The position numbers and the translations under genes are program-made. A stretch of DNA of 64,000 nucleotides. Origin: Rehmannia glutinosa. Lineage: Eukaryota; Streptophyta; Magnoliopsida; Lamiales; Orobanchaceae. How positions within the stretch are numbered: position 1 is the first letter of the stretch; each line of letters begins with the position of its first letter. The DNA is taken from assembly GCA_016081115.2 (NCBI GenBank), contig CM071931.1, positions 30,728,317 to 30,792,316 of the forward strand, given 5' to 3'. The notes below the pieces were generated by a model, which saw only the letters and a program-made list of their open reading frames with translations, was not told where the DNA came from and searched no databases. Shown one piece after another: positions 51,844 to 62,420 of this stretch.

Positions 51844-52274
51844 GTTTCAGTCTTTATGATTTTATCATTTCTTATATTTAATTCTATCTATTTAATATGT
51901 ACATGGAAAAAACTAAATATTTTTAGGGTTCTACTAATACTTTTGAGATAAAAGACTATTATTTTTAGGAGAACTACTAATATCTTTTGTTAATCTGGAA
52001 ACATATAATTTTTATAGTAAAAATGAAACTTTTTATAATAAAAAGTTATAATGTTAAATAAGGCTGCATGTAACTTTGCAAGTAATTAATCAGTTTTGGT
52101 ATTTTGAAAACGTATACATTTCATAACAAAAGTCATACTTTGTATAATAAAAACTGATACTTTTTTACTCTAATGTTATACCATATTAGGGGAACTACTA
52201 ATTAATTTTGTTAATTTGAGATGTATACTTTGCAAAGTATAAGTGATACTTTTTTAAATAAAATGTGATACTTT
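51844..52274. other. continuation of element E4 (AGTAT-type repeat region)
   Basis: After the solo LTR come motifs such as GATAAAAGACTATTATTTTT, GTCATACTTTGTATAATAAAAAC and GATACTTTTTTA, which resemble the internal repeats of E1 and E2. No right terminal repeat is visible before the family-2 LTR remnant at 52275. Confidence 0.4.
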
Positions 52275-52401
52275 GCTATTCTCATCTACTCTCTTAGTAG
52301 AATTTTTATAAATAATCTATTCCATTTTTCACTAATGGAAACCACTTAATTATTTGGTCTAAATCGGGTCAACACCCATTTTACCAAACACAATTTCAAC
52401 A
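52275..52401 (-). repeat. 3' LTR remnant of element D (start of U3)
   Basis: Minus strand TGTTGAAATTGTGTTTGGTA. 127 bases match the first part of the solo LTR (CTATTCTCATCTACTCTCTTAG is repeated at 51717). Truncated at 52275, where E4-type sequence begins. Confidence 0.85.
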
Positions 52402-52412
52402 ATCCCCCACAT
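52402..52412 (-). other. polypurine tract of element D
   Basis: Minus strand ATGTGGGGGAT, immediately before the LTR start TGTTGAAATTG. Confidence 0.85.
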
Positions 52413-52946
52413 GAATGAATTAATGCATGCGTGTATGCCGATTCGCTTGAAAGTATCGGCGAATCGTTATTGCATCAAGATAGGTAGCTTGTGGCATTGA
52501 ACCTTCCTTAGTAAAATACTATCAGATTTACTAGCTGCTTAGTGACGCGATGTCTTGAACTACTCAGCCGTTTGTGTAAACCGAGATAACAGTACTTACA
52601 CAATAACAACTCTAACACTTGTTGTTCTCACGTTGTATCCATTTCGGCCCTGGACCACATCTTAGATTCATAAGTGTTTCGTTGAAGCGACCATTACTTC
52701 TCACTTATATAGGTGATCTCCTATTGAAGAGTATATTACCATACTCCACCTTTCGGTATAGGAATCATTAAAAGTTTTAAACTTAACCTCACCACATTCA
52801 TCAAGTTTTCATTCACTTGGATGTATCGAGAATGAGCTAACACATTTTCCAAGTGTTCAACTAAACATTCATAACTTAGTTGTCCCATTGAACCAAGGTC
52901 TTGGGATCTCCAATTCACAAGGTTGGGTTACCGCTATGAACATTCT
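52413..52946 (-). other. untranslated 3' part of element D
   Basis: 534 bases between the end of RNase H and the polypurine tract. A minus-strand frame at 52918-52736 (VEHLENVLAHSRYIQVNENL) has no known domain. Such a leader-like 3' region is usual in this copia group. Confidence 0.5.
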
Positions 52947-54500
52947 TTAAGTTGTGGATTTTATACCCATTCCTCTTAACAGTTTATACAATTGATCTCG
53001 ATTTATGCCTTTTGTAAGCAGATGCACAAGGTTTTCCTTTGACTTCACGTAGTCAACCGAAATAACCCCATTCAAAATCAACTGTCTAATGGTATTATGT
53101 CTCCGACGTATATGTCTAGACTTACCATTATACATACTACTTTGTGCCCTTCCAATTGCTCATTGACTATCACAGTGTATCATCACAACAGGCACATGCT
53201 TATTCCAACAAAAAATATCCTCTAAGAAGTTTCTAAGCCATTCTGCTTCTTCTCTAGCTTTATCTAAAGCAATGAACTCGGATTCCATAGTGGATCGAGC
53301 TATCCACGTCTTCTTAGAAGACTTCCACGACACTGCTCCTCCACTTATTGTGAAAACATATCCACTCGTGGACTTGGAGTCTTTTGTGTCTGATGTCCAA
53401 TTGGAATCACAGTATCCTTCTAATACTGCTGGATATCTTGTATAAAGTATTCCATAGTTTGTGGTATACTTTAAATATCTGAGTACCCTTGTTACGGCTT
53501 TCCAGTGATCCGTACTCAGGTTACTTGTGAACCTACTTAGTTTACTCACTGAATATGCAATGTCTGGACGAGTACAATTCGTTAAGTACATCAGAGTGCC
53601 AATTATCCTTGCATATTCCAGCTGAAAAACTGGTTCGCCTCTATTTTTGGGCAAGTGTAGACTTAGATCTACAGGTGTCGTAGCCGGAGGACTATCAAAA
53701 GCATTAAACTTTCTAAGTATGCTTTCGACATAATGGGATTGTGACAAGACAATTCCATCTGAAGTTCTAGAGATTTTAGTCCCTAATATAACATCAGATA
53801 ATCCCATATCTTTCATGTCAAAGTTCCTCTTTAACATGTTCTTAGTATTCATGATTAAATCATGACTACTACCCATAATCAACATATCATCCACATAAAG
53901 GCATACTATGAGATAATTCACTTGTAGTACCTTTAATGTAGACACACTTGTCACATTCATTGATCTTGAAACCGTTTGACTTCATAGTCGAGTCAAACTT
54001 TTCGTGCCATTGCTTAGGTGCTTGTTTTAGTCCATAAAGTGACTTAACAAGTTTACACACCTTTCGCTCTTGACCGGGTGCAACGTACCCCTCGGGTTGT
54101 TCCATATAGATCTTCTCTTCAAGCTCTCCATTCAAAAAGAAGTCTTAACATCCATTTGATGTATCTCAAGGTTATGCAAAGTTGCAATAGCAATGAAGAC
54201 ACAAATGGATGTAATCCTCCTGACAGGAGAATATGTATCGAAGTAGTTATATCCCTCCTTTTGTCTAAACCCTTTAGCTACCAAACGAGCTTTATACTTA
54301 TCAATAGATCCAACTACTTTATACTTCCTTTTAAGGATCCACTTGCATCCTAAAGGTTTGCCACCCGATGGGAGATCACCCAAATCCCAAGTGTGATTTT
54401 GCAAGATGGAATCTATCTCATTATTGATAGCTTCTTTCCAGAGATGAGCTTTTGGCCTAGGAAATGCTTCTTGAATAGTTCTAGGTTCATTTTCTAACAC
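52947..54500 (-). pseudogene. reverse transcriptase and RNase H of element D
   Basis: RT begins near 54500 (EAINNEIDSILQNHTWDLGD), then GCKWILKRKYKVVGSIDKYK, ARLVAKGFRQKEGYNYFDTY, HQMDVKTSFLNGELEEKIYM and LVKSLYGLKQAPKQWHEKF. One frameshift lies near 54133 and one near 53920. The catalytic box LYVDDMLIMG (YVDD at 53886-53897) is intact. The second frame continues through YLTNCTRPDIAYSVSKLSRF and the RNase H motifs CDSNWTSDTKDSKSTSGYVF and RSTMESEFIALDKAREEAEW to a stop near 53160. A last piece (53135-52947) has DYVKSKENLVHLLTKGINRD. Two frameshifts and an internal stop inactivate it. RT is otherwise well conserved. Confidence 0.92.
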
Positions 54501-54679
54501 ATAAGTTCGAAAATCAGGACCAAAAGACTTAGCTATACTTTTGTCCTTTTACTGCGTCTTGGTTCCTCTTCATTATCACTTAGAGGTAACCTTGCAGTTT
54601 CATAAGTTCGTTTACTCGAACTTTCTTCTCTCCGTTCTTTGTTCGGAAGATATTATCGAAGAATACAACATTCCTTGAT

Positions 54680-55400
54680 TCAATGATCATGCCTTCATTG
54701 ATATCAGGAATTGCTGATTTGTACACTGAAAAGCGATATGCACTACTATTGTTAGCATATCCAATGAAAGCACAATCAATCGTCTTCGGACCGATTCTAA
54801 CTTGTTTTGGCTTAGGTACTTCGACTTAAGCCAAACACCCCCACACTTTGAGGTATTAATAGGACGGTTTATGTCCCTTCCATAACTCATATGGAGTTTC
54901 ATTTTTACCTTTGTGTGGGATTTTATTAAGAATATAGTTTGCAGATAGTATGGCTTCTCCCCACAAGTTTTGGGGTAAGCCAGAACTTATCAACATCGCA
55001 TTCATCATCTCCTTAAGAGTACGATTTTTGCGTTCTGCAACTTCATTTGATTGAGGTGAGTAACGTGCAGTCGTTTGATGAATTATACCCGCTTCCGAGC
55101 AAAATTCTTCAAACGGAGCAACATACTGTCCGCCTCTATCACTTCGAATCATCTTAATTTTCAAATTAAACTAATTTTCAACTTCATTCTTATAAGTTTT
55201 AAAAGCTACTAAAGCTTCATCTTTGCTTTTCAAAAGATACACATAACAATATCTTGTGCAATCGTCTATAAAAGTTATGAAGTACTTTTTCTCACCTCGA
55301 GTTTGCACAAGTTTTAAATCACACACATCTATATGAATTAAATCGAGTGGTTTGGTAATTCTCGTTACCGAATGAAACAATGCTTTGGCCAACTTCGCTT
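54680..55400 (-). pseudogene. integrase of element D
   Basis: Core on the minus strand: LDLIHIDVCDLKLVQTRGEK (first catalytic Asp, about 55340), FIDDCTRYCYVYLLKSKDEA, then, after a stop at about 55168, KMIRSDRGGQYVAPFEEFCS (second Asp) and YSPQSNEVAERKNRTLKEMM with the catalytic Glu intact (about 55030). The LWGEAILSANYILNKIPHKG and TPYELWKGHKPSY segments end near 54856. A further frame to 54687 covers the C-terminal linker. The DDE triad is present but a stop between its parts prevents a full protein. Confidence 0.9.
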
Positions 55401-55434
55401 CAACAAAAATTTTGCATTTGTCTTGTGAATCGGT

Positions 55435-56090
55435 TTAAACCGTAGGTATTAATTCCAGATTCACTAACCTTTTAATTGTGTTGAAGTTTACGTGTCCAAA
55501 TCTATCATGCCATAAATTAGAATAATTCAACAAGTAAACAGAAGTAATAGTTTTATTCTTCGCCTCTTGTCGAAAAACAGACATTACAAACATCTTAAAC
55601 ATGCCCTTATCAAGGTAACCCTTACAAAGAAACTGACCATTCTTGGTCATTACAAACTTGTTAGACTCAAACACTAGTCTAAACCCGACCTTACTAAGTA
55701 AAGGATCGGAAACCAAATTCTTGGGGATGTCCGAGACATACAGCACATCTACAAGCGTAAGCTCCTTTCCAGAAGTCATCTTGAGCATGTTGGAAGTCGA
55801 AGAGTTCCCTATGAACAGTTTTCTTCCATTAATCGGAGTGTAGGAGGAGAACATCTCCTTGTCGTTACAAATGTGACGAGCAGCCCCGATATCTATCCAC
55901 CACTCCCTTGGGTTATCCACTATATTGGCTTCAAACACAATGGCGGTGAGATCGAGTTCTGACATGTCGATTGGAACCGACTTGTCCTCTATCACATTGG
56001 CTTGTTGGTTGCCACCTTGATTGCCCTTTTTAGGGTGTCGACAATCCTTAGCCATGTGGTTCAGTTTTCCACAGTTGTAGCAATTCCCCT
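55435..56090 (-). pseudogene. zinc knuckle, protease and pre-integrase domain of element D
   Basis: CYNCGKLNHMAKDCRHPKKG (56082-56020) is an intact CX2CX4HX4C knuckle. WWIDIGAARHICNDKEMFSS (about 55905-55850) is the protease active-site block with DIG instead of DTG. ILHHD-type pre-integrase continues as NLWHDRFGHVNFNTIKRLVN (about 55500-55450), carrying the two His of the HHCC zinc site, while the Cys pair is lost in the stop region at 55435-55400. The protease would process the polyprotein. The Thr-to-Ile change in its active site probably disables it. Confidence 0.88.
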
Positions 56091-56099
56091 TGAACTTTT

Positions 56100-56827
56100 T
56101 GGCTTTTTCTTTTTCTTTTCCGAGTGCTTGCGTTTCTTGCTAGTGCTCGATTCAGCAAGATTGGCCTTAGCCTTCTTTCCAGAATTACTGGATTTCACCT
56201 CTGATTTCCGGTTGTCTTCTTCGATCCGAAGCTAAACAATCAGGTCCTCAAGCCCCATCTCTTTTTGCTTGTGCTTGAGGTAATTTTTGAAATATTTCCA
56301 CAATGGCGGCAATTTCTCGATTATTGCAGTCACTTAAAAATATTCATTCAAAATCATCCCTTTAGACACTAAGTCGTGAAGTATGATTTGAATCTCCTGG
56401 ACTTGGCTGATCACCGTCTTGGTGTCACCATCTTGTACTCGAGGAATTTGCCGACAACAAATTTCTTTGTGCCGGCATCTTCCGTCTTATACTTCTTCTC
56501 CAAAGAATCCCACAATTCCATGGAGGTCTTTAACATGCTATAGATGTTATAGAGGGTGTCGTCCAGCCCGTTCAACACATAGTTGCGGCACAAAAAATCG
56601 TTGTTATGCCAAGCATCCACAACGATTCTCCGGTTGTTGTCGATTTCTTCATCGCCAACGGTCGGGGGGTCAAACTTCAGAAAACGAGACAGTCCCAGGG
56701 TGGTAAGGTTAAACAGCATCTTCTGTTCCCAACATTTGAAGTCGGCACCGGAGAACTTGGGCGACTTTTCGCCATGAGCAGGAGCAACAGCCATTGGTGT
56801 GAACGAGATTGATGCCATCGTCTTCAA
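56100..56827 (-). pseudogene. gag of element D
   Basis: Starts at ATG 56827 (MKTMASISFTPMAVAPAHGE) and is open to 56411. It has the copia Gag core: PKFSGADFKCWEQKMLFNLT, DNNRRIVVDAWHNNDFLCRN, YVLNGLDDTLYNIYSMLKTS and KKYKTEDAGTKKFVVGKFLE. The following part (56410-56100) shows stops and frame changes, with basic codons leading to the zinc knuckle. It would form the capsid. It is interrupted, so non-functional. Plus-strand open frames over the same bases are shadows. Confidence 0.88.
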
Positions 56828-56854
56828 CAGAAACGAGTATTTTGTCTTGCGATT

Positions 56855-57368
56855 GTTGTTAAAAATTTGTCTGGTTTCTATTTCGGAAAATGGCTAAGTG
56901 TATAAGTGTTTAGGCTTAGTCCAGGCCTGAATTAGATTCAGTCTCCCCAAGATGAAAACGCCCCGTATACAAGTGCTAATGGTTCCGACGTACGTCCCTA
57001 AGATACAACAACTATTTCAGTTTCGAGTTTACAACACTTGCAATCTCGAATCACAGCGAAGAACTATATGTTTCTGACTTTCAAGCTTTTGAAGGAGGAA
57101 GTATGCCAATATGCAGATTTTGCAAATGACCGATTTTTATGCTTGTGATTTATGAATTTCGTATCTAAAATCATCTGCAGGGACTTCTGTTATTTAGGCA
57201 AGCAAGTGCCCGTACGGAAAATCACATGTTTTGGCTCTAAAAGACAGGTTTTGAACGAACAGACGCATATGTTCTGCACTTCGCATCGACGCACGACCTG
57301 GCGCACGGCCCGTGCACTTGCCCGTGTGAGGATGCGAACCAAAATGGAAAAGCTACGGCGTGACGCAC
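56855..57368 (-). repeat. 5' LTR remnant of element D (U5 side)
   Basis: From GTTGTTAAAAATTTGTCTGG at 56855 to GGCGTGACGCACAT at 57368, it matches solo LTR 50738-51250 with small differences. U3 is lost, and the sequence continues as tandem RNase H-like units. Confidence 0.85.
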
Positions 57369-58392
57369 ATTTGTTTGGGCAAAAGAAATCCAAAGAAAAC
57401 TTGCAGCTCTTAGGGTATCTAATTTTTTTCACATGGGATGATCCTCTAATTCTGTTGCACACTTTGTTTCTAGTTTTTCTTCTTCTTCCCTATCCACATT
57501 TGTTTTGTGTTTAGGGAGTTTCCTTCTTGAATTAAAATCTTGTAATGTAACTCCTTTGTAGTATAATATTACAAGTTTTTTGTTTTATAAAAAAATATAT
57601 GCACCCATAAATTGAGTAATATTGATAGCTCATTTCACAATTCCTAATAAAATTGATCTTCTATAAGAAAGTTATAATGAAAGGACCCAACCAACAAAGG
57701 GATTATAATAAAGGATGTTACGGAATTGGCGAAGTAAATAGAGATGATCATGGTGAATTATTTTGGGTGTTTGGTAAACGAATTGACGTACCTTATTCTG
57801 TTTGAGAAGGGGAATCATATGTTATTACTGAAGGTTTGACCATATTACTTAATAATCAGCTTTAGCCTTTATGAAGCTTATGTTGCTACAAATTTTCTCT
57901 TGACGGTGCAAGTAGTCATCTCGCCGAAAGAGAATCTTGGTTATACCGGAGTTTGGGCCGAAGAAATTCAGAGAAAACTGGCATCCTTTAGGGTATCTAA
58001 ATTATTTCACATACGATGATCCTCTAGTTCTGTTGCGCACCTTGTTGCTTGGTTTTCTTCTTCTTCTTCCTTATTCCCATCTGTTTGGGAGGTTTGGGAG
58101 TTTCCTGTTGGAATTGAGTCTCTTGTAATGTAACTCCTTTAATGGTATAATATTATAAGTTTTTTGTTTAAAAAAAATAAAATTATGTTAACCCTTAAAT
58201 TGAGTAATGTTGAAAGCTCATTTCATAATACCCAATAAAACTGATCTTCTATAAGGAATCTCTTATTAAAAAACCAAGCCAACAAAAGGATTATAATAAG
58301 GGATGCTACAGAATTGGCGGAGTGATTAGAGATGATCATGGTGAATTAGTTTGGGGAATTGGTAAACGATTTTACATACCTTATTCTATTTC
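57369..58392 (+). repeat. tandem RNase H-like units (period about 580-590)
   Basis: Two copies of a segment recur: TTAGGGTATCTAA at 57411 and 57989, and GAGATGATCATGGTGAATTA at 57741 and 58330. Each unit joins the end of an RNase H-like reading frame, an untranslated AT-rich stretch and the start of the next. The second unit is cut at 58392 by the LTR. Confidence 0.8.
57680..58135 (+). pseudogene. RNase H-like domain pseudogene (RVT_3 type)
   Basis: Codons read GCYGIGEVNRDDHGELFWVF, then GKRIDVPYS, EGESYVITEGLTILLNNQL, ATNSLLTVQVVISPKENLGY, TGVWAEEIQRKLASFRVSKL and SSSVAHLVAWFSS, switching frame several times. This follows the plant RNase H-like domain (PF13456) found at the end of many LINE-type elements and in stand-alone relics: GG(V/A)xRDxxG, the EAE...EGL helix and the TDSLLxVxxV strand. 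The second unit has a cleaner start, GCYRIGGVIRDDHGELVWGI (58306-58390). Such domains degrade RNA in RNA-DNA hybrids. Frameshifts and Asp-to-Asn at TNSLL make it inactive. Confidence 0.7.
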
Positions 58393-59758
58393 TGTAAAGC
58401 CCCAATTTTTCTGACTTTAAGAGAAATATATAATACGATATTGATTAATGAAATTTTTTTTGACAAAAATAAATATTAAATAATAATTCTGATAATTGCG
58501 TAACCAATTGTCAGAAATCTAAATTTCAAGGTACGATGACATTAAAAATTCTAACTAAACTAGTTCGACAACTCAAATAAAACATTTGACTCTAAAAATA
58601 TGAAAATAATAATAAAATACTTCTAGCATCACATCCACCGCCTCATGCCTTCGCCAAGCTCCTTAACTTGAAAAATGTTAATAAACGTGGGATGAACTTT
58701 CAACTTGCTCAGTGGAAAAACAATTCGTCTAAAATAAATACGCATGTAAATTATCAATGCATCAATCACACACATGTAATATTTTGTTCTGGAGTACCAT
58801 TAGGTACGTAGCTCGTAGGCTACTCTGTTTCTATTTTTGGAAATCCATAGGCCATTCTGTTTCTGGTAGCCCGAAGGCCATTCTATTTCTTGGACATGCA
58901 TCATGCTTCACTAACAATATAACATAAAATTTATAAAACACTAATAGAAATTCCCACCTCAATATGCAGTATGTGAATAAACGTGAAAAACAACTATCTG
59001 AATACTAGGCATCGTGTTCTCCATGTCCTGTAAATATTGGCTTGGTCAAAATCCCAATTAACTCTCAATTGCAATACATGCCCTAATTTTGGATCCCAAG
59101 TTCTAGCTCCCAACTTAGAAGTCAAAACCCAAATTTGCTAAAATCAATTGAATCCCCCACAAGTCGTTAGGCCCTCAATTAAATCTTCAAACTGAAAATT
59201 AAATCTCTTAATAAAGAGTCAAAACCAAGTTGCAAGCCAAAACCAAATCCTCAAATTCATTTTAACAAATAGCCCCTTCTCTCTCGTCTCTCTCTCGCTC
59301 CCCATCATCTTTTTTTTTCTCACTCTAGTCTCTTGTCTCTCTCAACTCATTTTGCTCTTATTTTTTTTTTTTTTTTTTTGATATGATGCTATCGTATGGT
59401 GGTTGATTTGACGGAAAAGGAAGTAGAAAAAGAAAAGAACATAAACACATGATTTTTAAGAAATTTGAAAAGCTGACAAATTTTGATGTGGGAATAAGGT
59501 ATAAGGAGGGTCACTTTATATATTGTGTATTAAGACTCCCAATGGACTCAAAATCCTAATCTAATCATGAATCCTAATCTGATTCTGAATTCTACCGATA
59601 AAATGAAACTCATGAGGACTAGAATTCTAATGCACGTAGAATGGTGAATGCTAACTTAAACTGGAAAATCAGAATAAATAATACTCATAATAAAGATAGT
59701 AAATACTAAAAATATTATTATTGATACTGATATCTCATAAAAATACTGGGATATTATA
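58393..59758. repeat. solo LTR of a Ty3/gypsy-like element
   Basis: Begins TGTAAAGCCCCAATTTTTCT and ends AATACTGGGATATTATA, a diverged version of the TGTAACGCCCC...GGGGCGTTACA ends of some plant chromovirus LTRs. It contains TTCTGTTTCTGGTAGCCCGA repeats and T-rich runs (19 T near 59362). No primer site follows. Confidence 0.55.
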
Positions 59759-59789
59759 TTGTGGGGATTTCTATTTGTCTTTTATAAAA

Positions 59790-60243
59790 TGTATGCTAAG
59801 TTGTTAGTGAAGCATGGTGCACGTTCCAGAAACAGAATGCCTTCGGGCTACCAGAATTAGAATGGCTTACGGGCTTCCAGAAACAGAAACAGAATAGCCT
59901 TCGGGCTATGTACCTTATAGTACTCCAGAACAGAATATTACATGCGTATGATTGATGCATTAATAATTTACATACATATTTATTTTAGACAAATTGTTTT
60001 TCCCACTGAGCAAGTTGAAAGCTCATCCCACGTTTACAAATATTTTTCAGGTTAAGGAGCTTGGCGAAGGCATGAGGTGGTGGATATGGATGCCAGAAGT
60101 TATTTTATTGTTTCTTTCATATTTTTAGAGTCAAATGTTTTAATTGAGGAGTCAAACTAGTTTATTTAGAATTTTTAATATCGTCGTACCTTGAGATATA
60201 GATTTCTGACAATTATTTATGCAGTTATGAGAATTTCATTTAA
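59790..60243. repeat. inverted partial copy of the gypsy-like LTR
   Basis: Reverse complement of about 58500-58960 with roughly 80 percent similarity by eye (CAGAAACAGAATGCCTTCGGG, GAGCAAGTTGAAAGCTCATCCCAC, GGAGCTTGGCGAAGGCATGAGG). With the forward copy it forms a fold-back structure with arms of about 450 bases and a loop of about 830 bases. Confidence 0.75.
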
Positions 60244-60572
60244 TATCATAAGTTGATGGATGTGGTGTCCAAGTGTCTGGGCATCAAATTCGGTTCTTAC
60301 AATCAGCTATCATTAACTATTTTAATAGTCATGGTTGCTATCATGGAGGTGATAGAGGTCAATTGGGAAGAGTTCGTCTATGATAAACTATGTCTAAATG
60401 TGCTGAACGTTGAAGTGGCTGAAGGGAAATTTAAGAGTACCCTAGGATAATGGCTAGCCCTTGTGTATTTGCTGAGAAAAAGTGTTTGCGTTTGTGGAAA
60501 GAGAAACCATTTCATGTGAACAAGAGGTTGTTCCAAAGAAACTTCTATGTTGCAAACTTCATGCAAGTATCT
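60244..60572 (+). pseudogene. extra ORF of copia family 1, internal fragment
   Basis: YHKLMDVVSKCLGIKFGSYN (60250 onward) matches YHKLMDIVSKCVDMKFGSFN of the complete copy (21090). QLSLTILIVMVAIMEVIEVN, WEEFVYDKLCLNVLNVEV and then KPFHVNKRLFQRNFYV follow in the right order. It enters abruptly from the inverted LTR and leaves into CACTA sequence at about 60572. About 100 codons with a frame change near 60450. Confidence 0.75.
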
Positions 60573-61030
60573 GGTGCAAAGGATAAAAATCCAATTGTGT
60601 CAAACTGGTGTTTTATGGAGTTACTGATGAAATATGGGAACTCGATTTTCACAACTTTTGGATTCTAATGTTCAAATGCAGTTGAGTAGAGAAAAACAAT
60701 GGAATTAAAGTAGATGATCTTGGATTTACATTGGTAAACCTCAAATGGATTGGATTTAAATCTGACCAATTTATATTGGGTAGTCAAGCAAAGTAGGTTT
60801 TCTATATTGAAGACCCTCAAGACCATGCATGGTCTATTGTGATTTCCACTCCAGGTAGATCAGAGTACTTTGACTACATTAATGGTGATGATTTGAAAAT
60901 GACGTAATTCAATATCGATGTTTTACCAATGGGTTGCCCTCCAATGGATGTTGATGGAACAAATGAAAATGAACTACCGTGCATTCGTGAAGATTGTGAT
61001 GGGACTTCGGTTGACAATTCCATCATTTAG
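60573..61030 (+). pseudogene. CACTA transposon DUF4216 segment
   Basis: Reads SGAKDKNPIVSNWCFM, GIKVDDLGFTLVNLKWIGFK, SDQFILGSQAKQVFYIEDPQ and DHAWSIVISTPGRSEYFDYI, and ends after an acidic stretch at TAG 61028-61030. The (N)GVKVDDLGFTLVNL...ASQAKQVFYVxDP pattern is the DUF4216 domain that follows the transposase in plant En/Spm-like elements. The transposase part (TNP2) is absent upstream. One frame change near 60615 and stops near 60700, 60800 and 60905 show decay. Confidence 0.8.
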
Positions 61031-61451
61031 TGTTGTACACCTCCATGTTTCTAACTATAGAGTCGCTGCTGTTTTATTATTTTTGTTTATGCGTTAATGT
61101 TATTTTGGTATTTAGATAACATATAAAAAACTTATTTTGGGAAAGCCCAATGTCTTAATGCAACTGAATACATCTTCTATAATATAATTGAAAAACATAC
61201 CTGTTAGAATAGCATATAACTAAACAAGTGATCAACTCGTCATTTTAATTTGATAACTTTGTAAGAATATTGCAGCTGATGATGATCAATTTTATGAACT
61301 TTGTTAGATTATACATATGTTATTGTTTGTGATTGCATATGGGTATTGCTGGCATAATTACAGTTTTCATTTGAAGATAATTCTGGAATCTTTTGTCTCA
61401 AACTAATTTAGTTTATTCTTGTTTGTGCTTAACAGGTAAATAATCTACATG
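61031..61451. other. untranslated region between CACTA remnants
   Basis: AT-rich, with no coding or repeat signal beyond its place between the two CACTA segments. Confidence 0.4.
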
Positions 61452-61830
61452 GCGCCTAGGAAAAATCATGGCAAAGATGGATGATGAGAAGACATTTGAT
61501 CAAAGTAAGAATTTGCGATGCTAAGAAAGGAATCGTGTGATATTTACTATGAGATTGAGAATTAGTCATCGAATCGGATTCCAAGAGTACACAAACAACA
61601 AGAATGCCCAGATGTTCTACACACATGCATTGTCTTGCTGTGCAAAGAGTGCAAGGCATTAAGAAAGTTGGGTAGTTAAATAAACATGGTCAACCTATTA
61701 GAAAAAGTGCAGTGGAAATGCAAAGCTATGTCGGGGTTATAGCTCGGGAAAAGATGAAGATAACCTACAAAAGTTGGACGCATGTGCCACAAGAAGTCAA
61801 AGACATGTTATGGGAATCTGTGAATGTAAG
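61452..61830 (+). pseudogene. CACTA transposon second-gene segment
   Basis: Starts MAPRKNHGKDG after a possible intron acceptor (TTAACAG, 61430-61436). The conserved stretch is NKHGQPIRKSAVEMQSYVGV, then IAREKMKITYKSWTHVPQEV and KDMLWESVNV, ending at a GTAAGTA donor (61827). This is the Transposase_24-like region of plant En/Spm elements (GQPxG...YIGxxxR...SWxxVP...WxxV). A later exon-like piece at 62421-62540 reads LSFNVDTKWKLGCLSLANDK, WRQYKTLLKHKYIFERI. Frame changes occur in the first half. Confidence 0.65.
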
Positions 61831-62420
61831 TATATTCCATGTAGTATTGGTAGTTAAATTTTGTTTTCTTGAGTATACGCAGTAGAGAACAATCATCTAT
61901 AATTTTATACACAGTAGATGAGTTACATAGTAGAGAACAATCATTAATAATTTTATACTCCTTTCCACTTGTTTTCTCGTTGGGCATCCGTTCGAGCTAC
62001 TACACTTATAATATCCTCTGCAAGATCGAAGAATTTGATTTAGAAATTCATAAGTTGGAACTAATTAATTACAGAATTAGCTTTATTTAAACAAACTATA
62101 TAAAATAGATCATATAATGAGATATTAGTCACCTGGGATAGGGTGAGCCTTCGATCGGCTTTTGGTCATATTTTCTTCAAGCCCCATGGATCGGAAGGTG
62201 GAGAATTGATCTGATCACCTTTCAGCTTAAATCTTTCAACACATTTCTAAAAACAAATTTAAATGAGAATTCACACACAGAAACAACACACATAGAGAGA
62301 CATATAGAGAGCTTTTATAATATTCATATTTTCATATACATAATACATAAAGAAATTACTACTTCTAATTTACTATATTAACCTGCATTGGGAATCTGTT
62401 ACAAACTATTTTTTTGTTAT
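61831..62420. other. probable CACTA intron and non-coding sequence
   Basis: Begins with a GTAAGTA donor after the second-gene segment and may end near 62420 before LSFNVDTKW. It holds a small direct repeat (TAGAGAACAATCAT...AATTTTATAC at 61882 and 61932). No gene was recognised. Confidence 0.45.

Larger units (their letters stand above)
52275..57368 (-). mobile_element. Ty1/copia element, family 2 (element D), antisense
   Basis: Order on the minus strand: 5' LTR remnant (57368-56855), gag (56827-56060), zinc knuckle, protease and pre-integrase (56060-55435), integrase (55392-54850), RT and RNase H (54500-52947), polypurine tract (52412-52402), 3' LTR remnant (52401-52275). Both LTRs keep only the half next to the internal region, so neither outer end exists. 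Frames break in gag, protease, integrase and RT. The family differs from family 1 in sequence, PBS region and LTR. Confidence 0.9.
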
